Source: Zasmidium citrigriseum (Eukaryota > Ascomycota > Dothideomycetes > Mycosphaerellales > Mycosphaerellaceae). Taken from it: DNA of 63,260 nucleotides. Made by a program: the position numbers and the translations under genes. Location of the stretch: assembly GCA_002786025.1 (NCBI GenBank), contig NHNW01000096.1, positions 1-63,260 of the forward strand, in the 5' to 3' direction. Each line of letters begins with the position of its first letter. The first letter of the stretch is position 1. The notes under the pieces were generated by a model that was not told the DNA's origin, made no database searches, and worked only from the letters and a program-made list of their open reading frames with translations. Below are positions 43,255-55,259 of the stretch, piece by piece.

Positions 43255-44886
43255 TCGTAGTATAGGTCTTATTATCTAAGGTACTATATCTACTATATAT
43301 ACTAGGGTTTATATTTACTCGAAAAGATAAGAGACTAAGTATAGTCTCTATAGCTCTAGTAAATCTACGAATTCGAAGTTTATCTTACGTCTTATTATTA
43401 AACTCTAGTATATTGTCTAAAACTACTATTTTAAGTATATAATCGGGCAAGTCCTACTATTAATAGCTCCGTCGTCTAATATATTATCCCGCCTACCTCT
43501 ATTTAGGCGCTCTACTTCTAAGCTTATATATACGTTAAAGTCTAAGGTACTAAAGTCGATACCCCTTTTAGTTTAGTTCGCGGGTAGGGGCGTATAGGTA
43601 GGCTTTATTAGCGTAGAGGTTACTAATTAGTAGGTAAGACGAGCTCTCTACGGAGCGCCTAAGCGCTAATATCTAAATCTAGTTAAGATCCCCTTACGCC
43701 TATACTAAGATAATTTCTATAGATTAATACTACTTTATAGCCTAACTAGGTATAATATTAAAACTACGCCTTAGCTCTAGATTTCTATAGATAGTATCGT
43801 ATACGCAATTTTATAGAATTATTAAAGTAACGCTATAGCTTACAAAATTAGAAAATAAAAAGGTTATTTCTATACTATACGTTTATCTATTAAACACCTC
43901 TATAGCGATAGCGATAACGACGTTATACTAGTAAATAAAGTAGATACGGAGTCTCGTATTAGTCTTATAAGATAGCGCTAGGTTAGTTCTACTAGTAAAT
44001 TAGTTATTTACTACTCGCTATAACCTCTATTTAATACTCGTCCTTTTTAACCCCCTTTAAACGTACTAAAACGACGATAATATACTTTCTAGACTAAATA
44101 TCGTTAAACCTATTACTCTATTCGCTTATCTAGCTACTTAGGCGTATCGAGTCTAGTCGAGTTAATTATCTAACTACTCCTTATCGTCGCTAGCTACTTA
44201 GTATTAGGCTACTCTACCTAGCCGCCTTTTTAGTAATAGTAATACCGTCTAGCGGGCGATTCTAACCCTATATACTACTTAAAAACTCTATCTCGATACT
44301 TAAGAGTAGCTTTACTCTCTAGATTAGTCGTCTAGTACTATATTGTCGTCGCTACTAACCCGCTATAGCCTACTAAATACCTATCTACCCCTTTTAATAC
44401 TAATAGTAAGACTACTCGACGCCTCGCTACTTACTAAATTACCTAATATAAATCCCTAGTAGAAGAATATATTAGCTAAGGCGCGCTATAAGGAGAAGAA
44501 GAAGAAGTAGGCTTAGGCTTAGGCTTAGACTAGCGGCTAGTAGAGAGGCTAAAAGCTAATAGGTAAGGGTAAAGATAAGGGTAAGGGTAAGAAGTAGAAG
44601 CCTCGTCTACTAACTCGTAAGGCTATTAGTCGTAAGAAGCTAAACTAGAAGGGTACTCCGCCTAAGCTACTAGATAATAATACCTCTCCTAAGGAATAGA
44701 AGTAGTACTTCGAGGCTAGGGTTAATAATATTCTAGATATAACGCTTAAGTAGCTCTAGATACTAGTATTTAATACTAGCGAGTATATTAAGGCTCGCCC
44801 TTTCTAATACTAGATTATTAAGAAGGGCCTATAGTAGATTCTTAATAAGGTATATTAATCGCCTAGTAAGCTAGCTTCTATTCTCG

Positions 44887-44923
44887 GTTTTTATACGCAA
44901 TTAATCTTATCGTATACAAAAAC
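44887..44923 (+). repeat. 37-bp imperfect palindrome, copy 1
   Basis: The 37-bp sequence starts gtttttatacgc and ends cgtatacaaaaac, so its arms are complementary around a ~14-nt centre. A second copy of the same length and orientation lies at 47707-47743, with about 32 of 37 positions identical. It retains CA dinucleotides at positions where the second copy has TA. Confidence 0.75.
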
Positions 44924-44939
44924 TCCTTCTACTAAGTAA

Positions 44940-47150
44940 TAGCTAACCTCTTTAAGTTCTATCTAGGTAAGGGTAAGCGCCTAAAGAAGATCTAGACTAT
45001 ATACCTCTTTTCCCTTATCTTTAGCCTAAAGGACGTCCTTCTTATCGCTTATACTAGTAAAGGTAAGAGTATAGTATATTAAGCTTTTATACTACTAACT
45101 AGTATAATTACTATCTAGATTATTCCTCTTAATCGTATTAGTAAGGAGTAGAAGTAAGATATTAAGAAGGTAGTATAACGCCTTAGGGAAGATAGTAATC
45201 TTATTAAAGTCGCCCTTATTACTACTAAGACTAAGAAGCTAGATCTAAATCTATACGAGGATATTCGTAATAGCTAGAGATAGTATATTATTATAAGCCT
45301 AGAGTAGGCTACTTCTAAGGATATCCGTACTCTTATTAGCGAGATCTCTAATATAGTTAGTATAGTAGTTATTAACGAGGTTTATCTCGTCTATAAGTAG
45401 TAGGACTTTCGTAAGGAGTAAGTATATTACTATCGCTATAGCTATCGTTATTATAGGTTCTATTACTAATACTATATCTAGGTTCTCTTAGATATTCGAG
45501 CTCCGTATACTCCTTTATACTAATACCTTATAGTTAGGTACTTCTACTATAGTATCGCTAGAGACTAAGGAGTATATACTTAAGTATACTAGCTTCTATA
45601 TAGTTAGAGATAGTCTATTTAAGACGTAGGTTATTAAGAGTAGTATTAATAGGCTAGATATCTCGTATATCCTAGCTACGATCCCTAAGGGTAAGCTAAA
45701 TAGTTTCGATATCCTCTATCTATTACTAAAGGGCGCTATCGATAAGGAGACTAGTAAAGTAACCCTTTAGAATATCCCTAAGACTCTAACCTTTACGGAT
45801 AGCTATAGAACTATCGACTAGATAACGGATATAATACGAGGCTAGTTAGTCTATTTAATAAAGGACCTAGATAATCTAACCCTTAAGAAGTATACCTTTA
45901 GTAGTAGTAGGAGTACTAAGGTTAATATAATAGTTACTATCTAGTTCTATACGGCCTACGTTACTACTAACGACTAGAATATCTAGTATAAGTAGTTTAA
46001 GTAGGAAGACTCTCTAATACGGTTCCTTAATAGTACGCCTTCTTACGCTATTAGCTATAATATTAGTAATATCGATCGTATTACTATCTATAAGCTACTA
46101 ATTACGAAGGATATTAATAATAGTATATAGAAGGCTAGCCGCGCTAGCCGTAATCTAGACTATTCGATCTATATCTTCTTCCTACCTTAGTAGATAAATA
46201 ATAGCTAGTAATAGGTTCTAGAGAAGTCGGACTATAGGTCGATCGTTAGCTATAAAGGTGCTACTAGAGTATCGCCGTACTAAGCCTAGTAGCTTATTAG
46301 ACTAGTCTAGTACTCGACTATTAACGATAATAGAGCTCTAAGGACTAAGCTTACTAGTAAGGCGTTTAGTAACAATCTAGACTAGTATAATAAGGTCTAC
46401 CTAGAGCTAGTCGTTATCCCTTATAGTAAGGCTAGAGCTAAGGGGAAGAGTAAGGTACTCGATTCTTAGGCTAGGCTACTAAAGAAGAGAGACTAGTCGA
46501 AGAAGATTATAGCTACTCGTAATAAGGTACTAGATATTTAGCGCCTTATATTTAATAGCTAGTACCTCGTAACTCCTCGATACCCTCGATAAGTTCTACT
46601 AGAGTACTACTATAAGGACGAGAAGATATTCGAGTCCGTCCTAGCTATATAAGAGTACTACTATAACGTATATAACCTAGACCTATTATAGTACCTAGAG
46701 TAGGACTACTAGCTGCTACTACTACTACTAGTACCTAAGAAACTATAGACTAGTACTAAGTAGAGCTTCTTATTACTATATCTTATTAACTAGTTCTCTA
46801 GGCGAGTAAACTAGGCCCTTAGGGGTAACGAGCTCTTCTTCTCTATACTATATACTTTCGTTATCGAGGAGCACTTACTATAGGATATCTACTAGGCTAC
46901 TCGTCTATAGTCTACTAAGAATAGGAGTTCTATTATAGTAGATAAGGTAAAGGAGGCTATACTAGCGTTTGTAGCCTAGTATAATAGTCTAGGTAAGACG
47001 TAGCGTTATAAGAAGATTCCTTTAAGCTAGCTTCTTTTAGAGATTACTAGTATTATACTAAAAGTCCTTTAAGATTAGTAGGCGTACTAGGAGGAGCGAG
47101 ACCGCCTTAATAAGGAGAAGGAGAAGAAGTAAGCCTAGTAGACCTTATAA
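44940..47150 (+). pseudogene. RecQ-like superfamily 2 helicase relic
   Basis: Plus-strand translation, ignoring RIP stops, shows a helicase core. The Walker A segment at 45032-45076 reads DVLLIAYTSKGKSIVY, where Ser for the usual Gly is a TG-to-TA change. The motif II segment at 45368-45415 reads VINEVYLVYK--DFRKE, a DEVH box with RIP-type D-to-N and H-to-Y changes, 100 codons downstream in the same frame, as in RecQ proteins. A second-domain-like segment (TLTFTDSYRTIDQ style) follows near 45790. The gene is dead. Helicases of this kind are common in fungal subtelomeres and inside some transposons, so it could be either. Confidence 0.65.
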
Positions 47151-47706
47151 TAAGCTCGTACTAATATCGCTATACTACTACTACTACCTATAGTAGTAGA
47201 GCGCTAAGATTAGACTATAAGCGCTATCGAGAGCTTAGCTAACGCTACTACTCGAATAAAGTATAAGGCGGCTCTTAGCCGAGTAGGTAAGTAGGCTAGT
47301 CTAGCTCTAGGTAATAATTAGAGAGGTAGTCGTAGTCCTAGTAGTAGTAAGGGTAAGCGTACTACTAGTAAGGGGGTAGGTAGTACTCTACTAGCGTCGA
47401 AGACTACTTATACTAGAACCTCTACTACCCTAACTCGTATAACCTACTATAATACTAGTAACGATAATAATAAGTTTAGTACTCTACTCGATAGTTAAGC
47501 TACTAAGTAGGCTTTATAGGGTACTACTCGCTATAGTAGCTATATTACTACCCCGTCTAGGAGGTAGAAAGAGATATAAGTAGACTCTCTATTACTTCGC
47601 TATATCCTTAGTACTAATACTAATAATAAGGAAGAAGATAAAGAAAAGTAGAGTAAGGTTAAAGAGAGCCTAAGCTATAGACGTAGTTATTTAGATTAAG
47701 GTTAAG

Positions 47707-47743
47707 GTTTTTATACGTAATTAAACTTATCGCGTATAAAAAC
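47707..47743 (+). repeat. 37-bp imperfect palindrome, copy 2
   Basis: Begins gtttttatacgtaatt and ends cgcgtataaaaac; same length and orientation as 44887-44923. The two copies bracket the helicase relic at a distance of about 2.8 kb. Because each copy is nearly palindromic, the pair could also be read as short terminal inverted repeats. Confidence 0.75.
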
Positions 47744-50400
47744 TATACTAGTAGATAAAGTCCTTAATCCCTAGCTAGTAGTAATATTACTTAAAGATTT
47801 CTTTCTTCTCCTTAGCTAGACTACTTTCTTCTTCTTAGCTATCTATCTATATATATCTTATAGAATCGCGTAGTTAATAGGGTAGTAAAGACTAGATATA
47901 ATAGATATACTAATAGATTCGTTCTTAGATTTACTTATAGGGTCGCTCGTAGGCTCGTAGGTAGATAGTAGAGTAGATAGACGTATTAAGAGACCCTTCT
48001 AATAAGCTTTATATATTCGTTTTCGATAGATTCGATAGCGTTAGAGATAGATTCGATAGTAAGGTCGATATTAAGGTTAAAGCTAGGAAGTTATAGGAGC
48101 CGAGGTCTTAGTCTCTATATAGAAAGCTAAGTTTTACGTATAGCTTTAGTTATACTCCTACCGAGTCCTAGCTTTACTAACTTTAATATTAATATTTTAT
48201 TAATATACTACCGAATCTATTACTAACGCTTTATATCTATCGCCGACGCCCTTAAATCTATTACTAAATACCTCTACGCGTCTATTACTATCCTCTACTC
48301 GTATCTAGTACTAAATCTACTACCTTCTTACCGCCGAATCTAACGAATCTAATACGCCCTACTTATTGCCTAAAGTATTACCTAGGAAGATATATAAGAT
48401 AAGAGTAATAGGCGGAGGTCTTATATATAGTTAGATAAACTAGTTAGTATAACCCTCTCTTCTCTAGCGATTTAGTAGTACTTAAAGGAGCCTCGTATAG
48501 ATTATTAGTCTCTCGTACTATATAGTCTAGTAGTACCTAAAGGAGCCTATACTATAGCTAAAGGCGGTATACTCGAAGGAGTAACGACGCTAACGTAAGA
48601 GGTTAACCTATCTATTACCTTCTCTATCGAAGTAACTACTAAGTTAATAAGCCTAAGTATCTAAAGATAATAGTAACGTAAGTAGGCTTCTTTAGAGCGG
48701 GTACCTCTACCGTTATAGACGAGCCTAAAGGTAAGACTAATATATAGTAAAGGTACTATTATATATAGCGGATATTATAAAAAGGTAGAGGGCGTAGCGT
48801 AAACGTATTACCGTCGAAGCCAGCTATATCTCTAGCGTTATAAGTCTACCTAGGTAGTCTTTAAGTATAGCTCTAAACCCTACGCCTCTTAGAAGGACGG
48901 CTAAGCGTAAGCGCTAGTCGACTATTATACTATTCCTATAGAGGAGCTACCTTATAGGTAAGAGAGGTACTTTACTAAGTACTACGATAGTAGGCGTAGA
49001 ACTAAAGTAATAAACCTAGGCGAGCGAAAGACTAAATAAGGATAAGGTGTACTACTAACTAAGTAGAATCTTATCGATTCTAGATAGATAGTAATAGTAC
49101 TAAGGCCTAGTTTAACGTTATAAGCTAGATAAGAGAAAGCGAAGTAGTCTAGTAGTATCTACTTTTCCTAACCTCTATACTAAAGTACGAAGTAGTCTAG
49201 CGTCTACTACTTTTCTAGACCTTTAAGAAAGCTAATAATCTAATAAGCTAACGACCTAGTACTTAGTTTATTGTTATAAAAGACGGAAGCTAATAACCTA
49301 TAAGCTAAAGACCCCTTAGGTACTCGGTTATTTAATAAGGTAGATAGTAGCTAGCCTACTACTTAGTTTAACGTCGTAAAGCTAGACGGAAACTAATACC
49401 TATTAGCTATTACTACTACTATTAATAAGACGAGTAGTAACTAGGTTATCGTTCTACGCTAGTAGGTATTAGAGGTTAATAAAAGGAAGAAAAAGGAAGA
49501 GCGAGGGTAATAAGAAGTTATACTCGCGTAGGTAAGGATTTATACGCTTTACTAATAGCGACTATATAACGTTAACGTAGGTAAGGTTTTAGGTATTAAA
49601 TAGATAATACTACTATAAATAAGGCGGAGTTTACGGAGTTTAGACTTATACGTTTAGAGATAGAGCTAGTAGTAGAGTTAGTAGTAGAGTTAGTAGTAGG
49701 CTAGACGATTATAGCGTTAACGATAAACTAGACTAGACTAGACTAGACGACTAGACTAGATTAATTAAAAGAGACGGCGACGAGAGGCTAGTACGTAATC
49801 GATTCTTTATAACCTATCTAGCCTTATACTCCTTATAGGCCTAGTAGTAACGAGTATACTTACTAGTACCCTTCTTATCCTCGAACTATAGCTATTAGGC
49901 TTTACCTAGATACGTAGGCTAGATTACGTAACGAAAGCGGATAGCTATAGAAACGATAGTAGGCGAAATTATCCCTTAGATACGACTTAGACTAATAACT
50001 AAGGAAGGAAGAGTATTTAAAGTATAGTATAAAAAGTACTATAGGCGCTAAGCTAGCGCTCTATAGGCTTGTCGCCTAAGGTATCCCTTAGACTACCTTT
50101 ATTAGAGTAAAGCTATCCTTATAATTGCCTCCTCCTCCCTAGATAATAACCCTATCGTTATATAGATATCTATAGCGCTAGCTATCCGCTATTAATAACC
50201 TATAAACTCGCGCGGGGATTAAATATAGAGTTAGGTAAGAATTTACCTATTTACTTAGATATAAAATCTAGTATTAGATATAGCGGTTTCGCGGTAGTAA
50301 GCTAGCGAAGCTCGTAGACCCTTTATAGAATATAAATAAATCTTACCTACTTTCCCTTTACTACCTATAAAGATAGTAAAGCGTATAATAAGCTAGCGTT
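47744..50400. other. Degraded sequence, not recognised
   Basis: About 2.7 kb of RIP-mutated sequence. Several locally repetitive AG-rich stretches occur (for example a near-exact duplication of ctagtagtagagtt around 49670-49690). I could not identify a protein family on either strand. Confidence 0.4.
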
Positions 50401-50759
50401 TATATATAGGCTACGAGGGTATAAGAGAACTTCTACTAGCTAGAAGAATCTTCTTCCTTTAAGCTCTTAATAACCGCCCGCCCTCTACGCCTTACTATCT
50501 TCTCTCCTCGCTCTACTTTTCTTCTCTTCTACCTACTAGCTTTAAGCCTTACTATAATAATACTATTAATATCGCTAGCTTTACGCCTATTAATATTATT
50601 ATATCTAACGAGACTCCTAAAGGCCCTAGCCTTAATAGTACTATTATTACGCTATTAGCCCTCTAGAATAATACTATCGATATAACTATCTTCTCTACTC
50701 CTACCTTCCCTAGCCTTACTTAGCCTATTATACTTAGTACCTAGCCTAACTACTCCTCT

Positions 50760-51680
50760 CCCGTTAATAAGCTAGCGACTCCTAAGCTTATCTCCTCTCG
50801 CGCCCCTAGGGTTATAGTAGCCTTTATTAAGAATTAGGCTAACGAACCGTACCCTAACTACTATAACGCCTACGCGCTCGATAGCTTTACGAAGAAGGGC
50901 TACCTAGCTATTCCTAACGAGAAACTCGAGTTAGACGCTACTAACTACGCTAGCTTATTAAAGGCGAGAATCTATAGCCTCGCTAAGAACGCTATTAAGT
51001 AGGATATTACTATATACCTCTCCTACCTTACTCGCTAGATCTATTTTATCTACTAGGCGTACCGTAATAGTTATACTAACTTTACTACGCTAAAGTATAT
51101 TAAGAAGAAGCCTAGCTATATTAAGTACTTCCTCTACTCGCTTACTAATAAGACGTATAAGCTAGTATATTCCTCTATTATTCCCCTAGCTTTACGCTCG
51201 CTAACCTTCTTCTAGTTCTATTCTAACGAGTATACGACTTAGCTTATCCGCGCCTTAGTTAGTATACGTAAAGACTTCGAGTTAGTAGCGTTCCTCGCGG
51301 ATAGTAGCGTTAATAAAGAGGAGGCTAAAGAGTTAGCTAAGTAGATATTCGTAGTATATAATAAGTTCTAGGGGTATATATATAAGGATAGCGAGGGTTA
51401 GAATACTTAGGCTACGCCTAAGAAGAAGGGAAGCTAGGGTAGCGCTAGCTTTATACTAGTAGCTAGTAGTAGTAGTTCGTTAGTTCGTATCGAGGATACG
51501 ATTAAGTAGTAGAGTAGGGAGATCGTTCGCGCTTTAAACGCGCTAAAGGTCGAGATAATAAATATTAATTAGGTAGTTATAGCTATAGAGATAGCAATTC
51601 GCGAGAGTTCTACTAAGGAGGATAAGAAGTTAGATTCTAATATAGAGATAAGTAAGGGTAAAGATAATAATTAGTTCCTA
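50760..51680 (+). pseudogene. Degraded coding-like sequence, gag-like by context
   Basis: Plus-strand translation keeps a long recognisable reading frame interrupted only by RIP-type stops. It contains a helical, charged segment (KLELDATNYASLLKARI, then SLAKNAIK) and a Lys/Ser-rich C-terminus. I do not recognise the family. Position next to a retrotransposon fragment suggests a gag or accessory protein, but it is on the opposite strand from that fragment. Confidence 0.35.
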
Positions 51681-51699
51681 GGCGTTTTTCTATATCTTA

Positions 51700-53180
51700 G
51701 CTTTAGCCCTCTATATTAGCGATAGCGTTACGCTAGCTTTACGCGTAGCCGTTTTTTAGGTAGTCCTAAATCTTTACTATTTTTAGCCTTACTATCTTTC
51801 CTTTTCTTTAAAGTATTAAGAGTTAGGTTTTTCTTAAGGAAGGTTTCTAGCGCCTTACTAGCGTTTCGTAGGTTTTCTACTAGCTCCTAGGTATTCTCCT
51901 TATAGCCGTAGCCCTTCTATTTAATAAGCTAGTAAGCCTTTCCTTTCTTCTAACCCTTCTTAAGTATCTCTTTAACTTAATATTCTTTAGCGCTATTAAT
52001 CTCCTCTAGTAGTAGCTATATACTATCGCCTTCGTAATATAGTTTAAGTAACGATATATAGAATATAGGGTAGATAGCTTATAGGCTTATTAGTAGCTTT
52101 AAGTAGTATACTTAAAGGCTAACTCGTTCTAGTACTTTAAAAGGTCTAACGAATTTAGCGCTAAACTTCTTCTTTAGCTATAGGGAGTAGAGATTCCGTA
52201 AGCTTAATATTACTTTATCGCTAGCTTTAAACGAGTAGGGTTTATACTTCTTATTATAGTACTTCGCTTAGTACTTACTAGCGTAAACTAGGTTTTCTTA
52301 TAGTTCCTCTTAGACCTTTACTAGCTATTTAGCTCGTTCCTTAACTATAGGGGGTAGAGGTTTATCTCTCTCTCCTATAGTAATGTCCTCGTTACTAGGC
52401 GCTTATATATACTTCGTATATACGGCGTAAAACGGGGTTAACTTTAGCAAAGCGTACTAGGCGTTATTCTATATAAACTTAGCCTATATTAGCTAATAGG
52501 CCTAGTCGTCTTAATAGTAGTTAATAAAGTAGCGTAGATAGGTTTCTAGTATCTAGTTCGTTCGTTTAGTTTAGCTATTAGTCTATAGGTAGAAGGCGGT
52601 AGAAAGCTAGTATTTTACTTTCTACCTCTATAGTAGTAAAGACTAGAAGGAACTCGTAAATAGGCTTCCTTAATCTAAAACGATCGATACTAGTAAACTA
52701 AACCGCGTAATTAACTCCTTCTTAATAATATTAGTAAGCTTAGTAGCCGTAATAGAGGAATCTACTAGTATAAAGATAGATAGCTTAGATAGCCTATTAA
52801 TAATAATAAGAATCGTATCGACGACTTCTCGTTAGCTTTACGCTAGTAGTAAGCTAACGATAAAGTCTATACTCTAGTAAGATAGTATCTCGTTAGGCTC
52901 TAGTACTTATAATAAGTTTAACTCGCTATATAGCTTATATATCTTATACTTATTACGCTAGTAGATATCGTAATACTCGATATACGCCTAGATATCTTTA
53001 GTAAGGTCTCGCTAGTAGTACTTATAGCGTAAAGCCTTCTCTAACTTAGCTTCTCTAAAGTAACCCGCGCTTAGGTTATTATAGTTATATTCTATAATCT
53101 TAGCCTTTAGAGCTAGATCCTTAGGGATAAATACGAGGCTATTAGTAAGAAGTACGCTATCGCGGCTTAGGCTCTACGTA
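51700..53180 (-). mobile_element. Truncated Ty3/gypsy chromovirus: integrase plus chromodomain
   Basis: Minus-strand translation with RIP stops ignored shows the H2C2-type zinc region (SAGYFREAKLEKALRYKYY, then YCDIC-like segment as EYYDIY), the integrase core (ILIIINRLSKLSIFI, DXGSLFTSSF, LSTAFYLXTN with NXILETYLR) and a C-terminal chromodomain (KGYGYKENTWELVENLRNA, about 51868-51925). Integrase with a C-terminal chromodomain defines chromoviruses. No reverse transcriptase or RNase H precedes it; recognisable homology stops near 53180, so only the 3' third of the element is here. Confidence 0.78.
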
Positions 53181-53226
53181 GGCGTTATACTAGCTAACTC
53201 TATCTACTCTTCCCTAGCGTTAAGCT

Positions 53227-53372
53227 ATAGACGACGAAGTAGGCTAGGCTTAAGCCTAATAGTTAAAGTAGGCTAGGCTAAGGAGGTAAGGCCTAGTAGA
53301 CTAGGTTAAAGCTAGGCCGAAGCCTAGATAGGGCCTACCTTAGCCTACTTTAGCCTAGTAAGAATACTAAAA
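53227..53372. repeat. GC-richer inverted repeat
   Basis: The segment aaagtaggct(agg)ctaaggaggtaaggcc on one side is complementary to ggcctaccttagcctacttt on the other, forming an imperfect hairpin of ~20-bp arms. It lies exactly where chromovirus homology ends. Confidence 0.5.
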
Positions 53373-54289
53373 CAATAGGAGAGACCGCCTTATATAAGTA
53401 GTTTACTACGTATATATAAACGTAAGATATAGATACTATATAGGTTAAAAAACGAGCTAGCTACGTACGCTAACTATAAAGATCTAACTATCGTATATAT
53501 AATAACGTAATCGTAAACTAACGGGAATAGCCGAAAGCTTAGCTTTAAAGCCGAGCTCTCGTCGTAATTTAATCCTTCCTTTAATACTACCAATTTTTAC
53601 GCTAGAGCGACGAAAATCGACCGCGTAATATCGAGAAAATATCGCGAGATATCTACTAACTACGCCTACTAGCTACGTAAGCGAATATAACGAAATACAA
53701 TCTATCCCTATCGCTACTAGCTAACGAACCGCCGAAAATAACGCCTTTATCGAGAGGAAAGCGTAGAAAGGCGGATAAGGACCTCTCGCTTAATAAGAAC
53801 ACTTAGCGCGACTATATACGTAAGTAGAAGATAAGTAAGGATAGGGCCGAGAAGAATAGAGAGCGTAAGAGAAAGAATACGGCCTTTAGAAGATAGGTAA
53901 AGAAGAACGTAGAACTAGCTAAACTAAAGGGCTTAAGTAAGTAGTAGGAGAAGGTAAAACGAGATACTCTATAGGCTTAGTAGGAACTTAAGTAGTAAGT
54001 TAACCGTAGCTAGTAGATATAGCTAGTAGTACTAACTCTCGTATAGGGTAATATTAATAGAGATAGCTAGCGACGAGAATACTATATATATAGTAGAGGA
54101 AGCTAACGATATAGCTACTAATAATACCGTATCTAGTATAACCGTTCCTAGTAATACGATTCCTAGTACCTATCGATAGGAGGCGTAGACTATAGTAGAG
54201 ATCGAGGATAGGGAGTAGATCTATAACGAGAATAGCGAGCGTATAAGGTAGATAGGTATATATCTTTACTCGCCTAAGCTACCTAGTAC

Positions 54290-55200
54290 TAATACTAAGG
54301 ACGACGTATAGCGCGAGAGATCCTAGATCCGTAAGGCGATAGTAAACGAGGAGCTCTAGTAGTAGTTAGTCTAGAAATACTAGTATAAGGCTATTTATAA
54401 GACGATAAAGAAGCTTAGGCTAGACCGCCTTAAGCGTATTAGCCGTATAGGATACTTCCTTAAGACTAACGCTAAGCTCTTCTTTAGTAAGGAGCTAACG
54501 GTATATTACTTAGCCGTAGCTAGTATATATAGCTAGTATAAGAGTACTTTACTAACGATAGATAGGATACGTTAGTAGGTAGTAGTACCTTTAAGCTATA
54601 CTACCTCTTTAACGAAACGGAGCGCGCGGTTATTAGAAACTATATAACCTAGGACAAGACGATTATATCTTTATAGGCTTAGATAGATCTACGCGGATAC
54701 GACCTAGTTATATATAGATTTCTAGACGACCCGCTAATTTAAACGGCTACCGCGGCTAAGAAGATATATAATATCTTCGTTTAAGATACTAAAGACCTTT
54801 ATCTAGAGGTAGGCGTCTTTACCGAGATTATAATTTAAGAGCGTATACTAGCCGTCTTTAGAATTAAGCCTATATTTATAGAGCTAGTTAGCCTCGAAGA
54901 CCTTACTCTCCTTAATAACGATAAGACGCGGTAGATCTTATAGGGTCTTTAAATAGCTAATACGCGAATTAAGAGTAGAGAGCCCCTATACTTTATAGAG
55001 GCTAATATTAACTTCGAGGAGGCTAGTCCTAACTTTAATAAGGCTAGTCCTAACTTTAATAGGGCTAGCTTCGACTTTAATAAGGCTAGCTTTAACTTTA
55101 ATAAGGCTAGCTTTAACTTTAATAAGGCTAGCTTTAATTTTAATAAGGCTAGTCTTAACGAGTCTACTAGCGTAGCTAGTAGCTATAGGGGTATACGTAA
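54290..55200 (+). pseudogene. Degraded coding-like sequence ending in a heptapeptide-repeat tract
   Basis: The plus-strand frame around 54300-54600 reads as a helical, basic protein (for example VYYLAVASIYS) broken by RIP stops. Downstream the sequence enters a 21-bp tandem array. I do not recognise the family. It could belong to the adjacent retroelement's flanking sequence or be a host gene captured in the block. Confidence 0.3.
55022..55162 (+). repeat. 21-bp tandem repeat encoding a seven-residue unit
   Basis: Six to seven units of 21 bp, consensus gctagctttaactttaataag, in perfect 3-base phase, so one plus frame reads repeated ASFNFNK / ASPNFNK units without stops. Third-position and RIP-type changes distinguish units. 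Exact multiple-of-three period implies the array was once translated. Confidence 0.7.
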
Positions 55201-55259
55201 TTAGCTATTAACAACTTCTTCTACCTTATATTCGTTATCCCCTTCCCCGTTATCTACGA

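Noticed and set aside
44510..44545. Telomere-like hexamer repeats (ggcttaggcttaggctta)
   Set aside because: Only about three degenerate units of the wrong hexamer for fungi (TTAGGG expected), inside RIP-mutated sequence.
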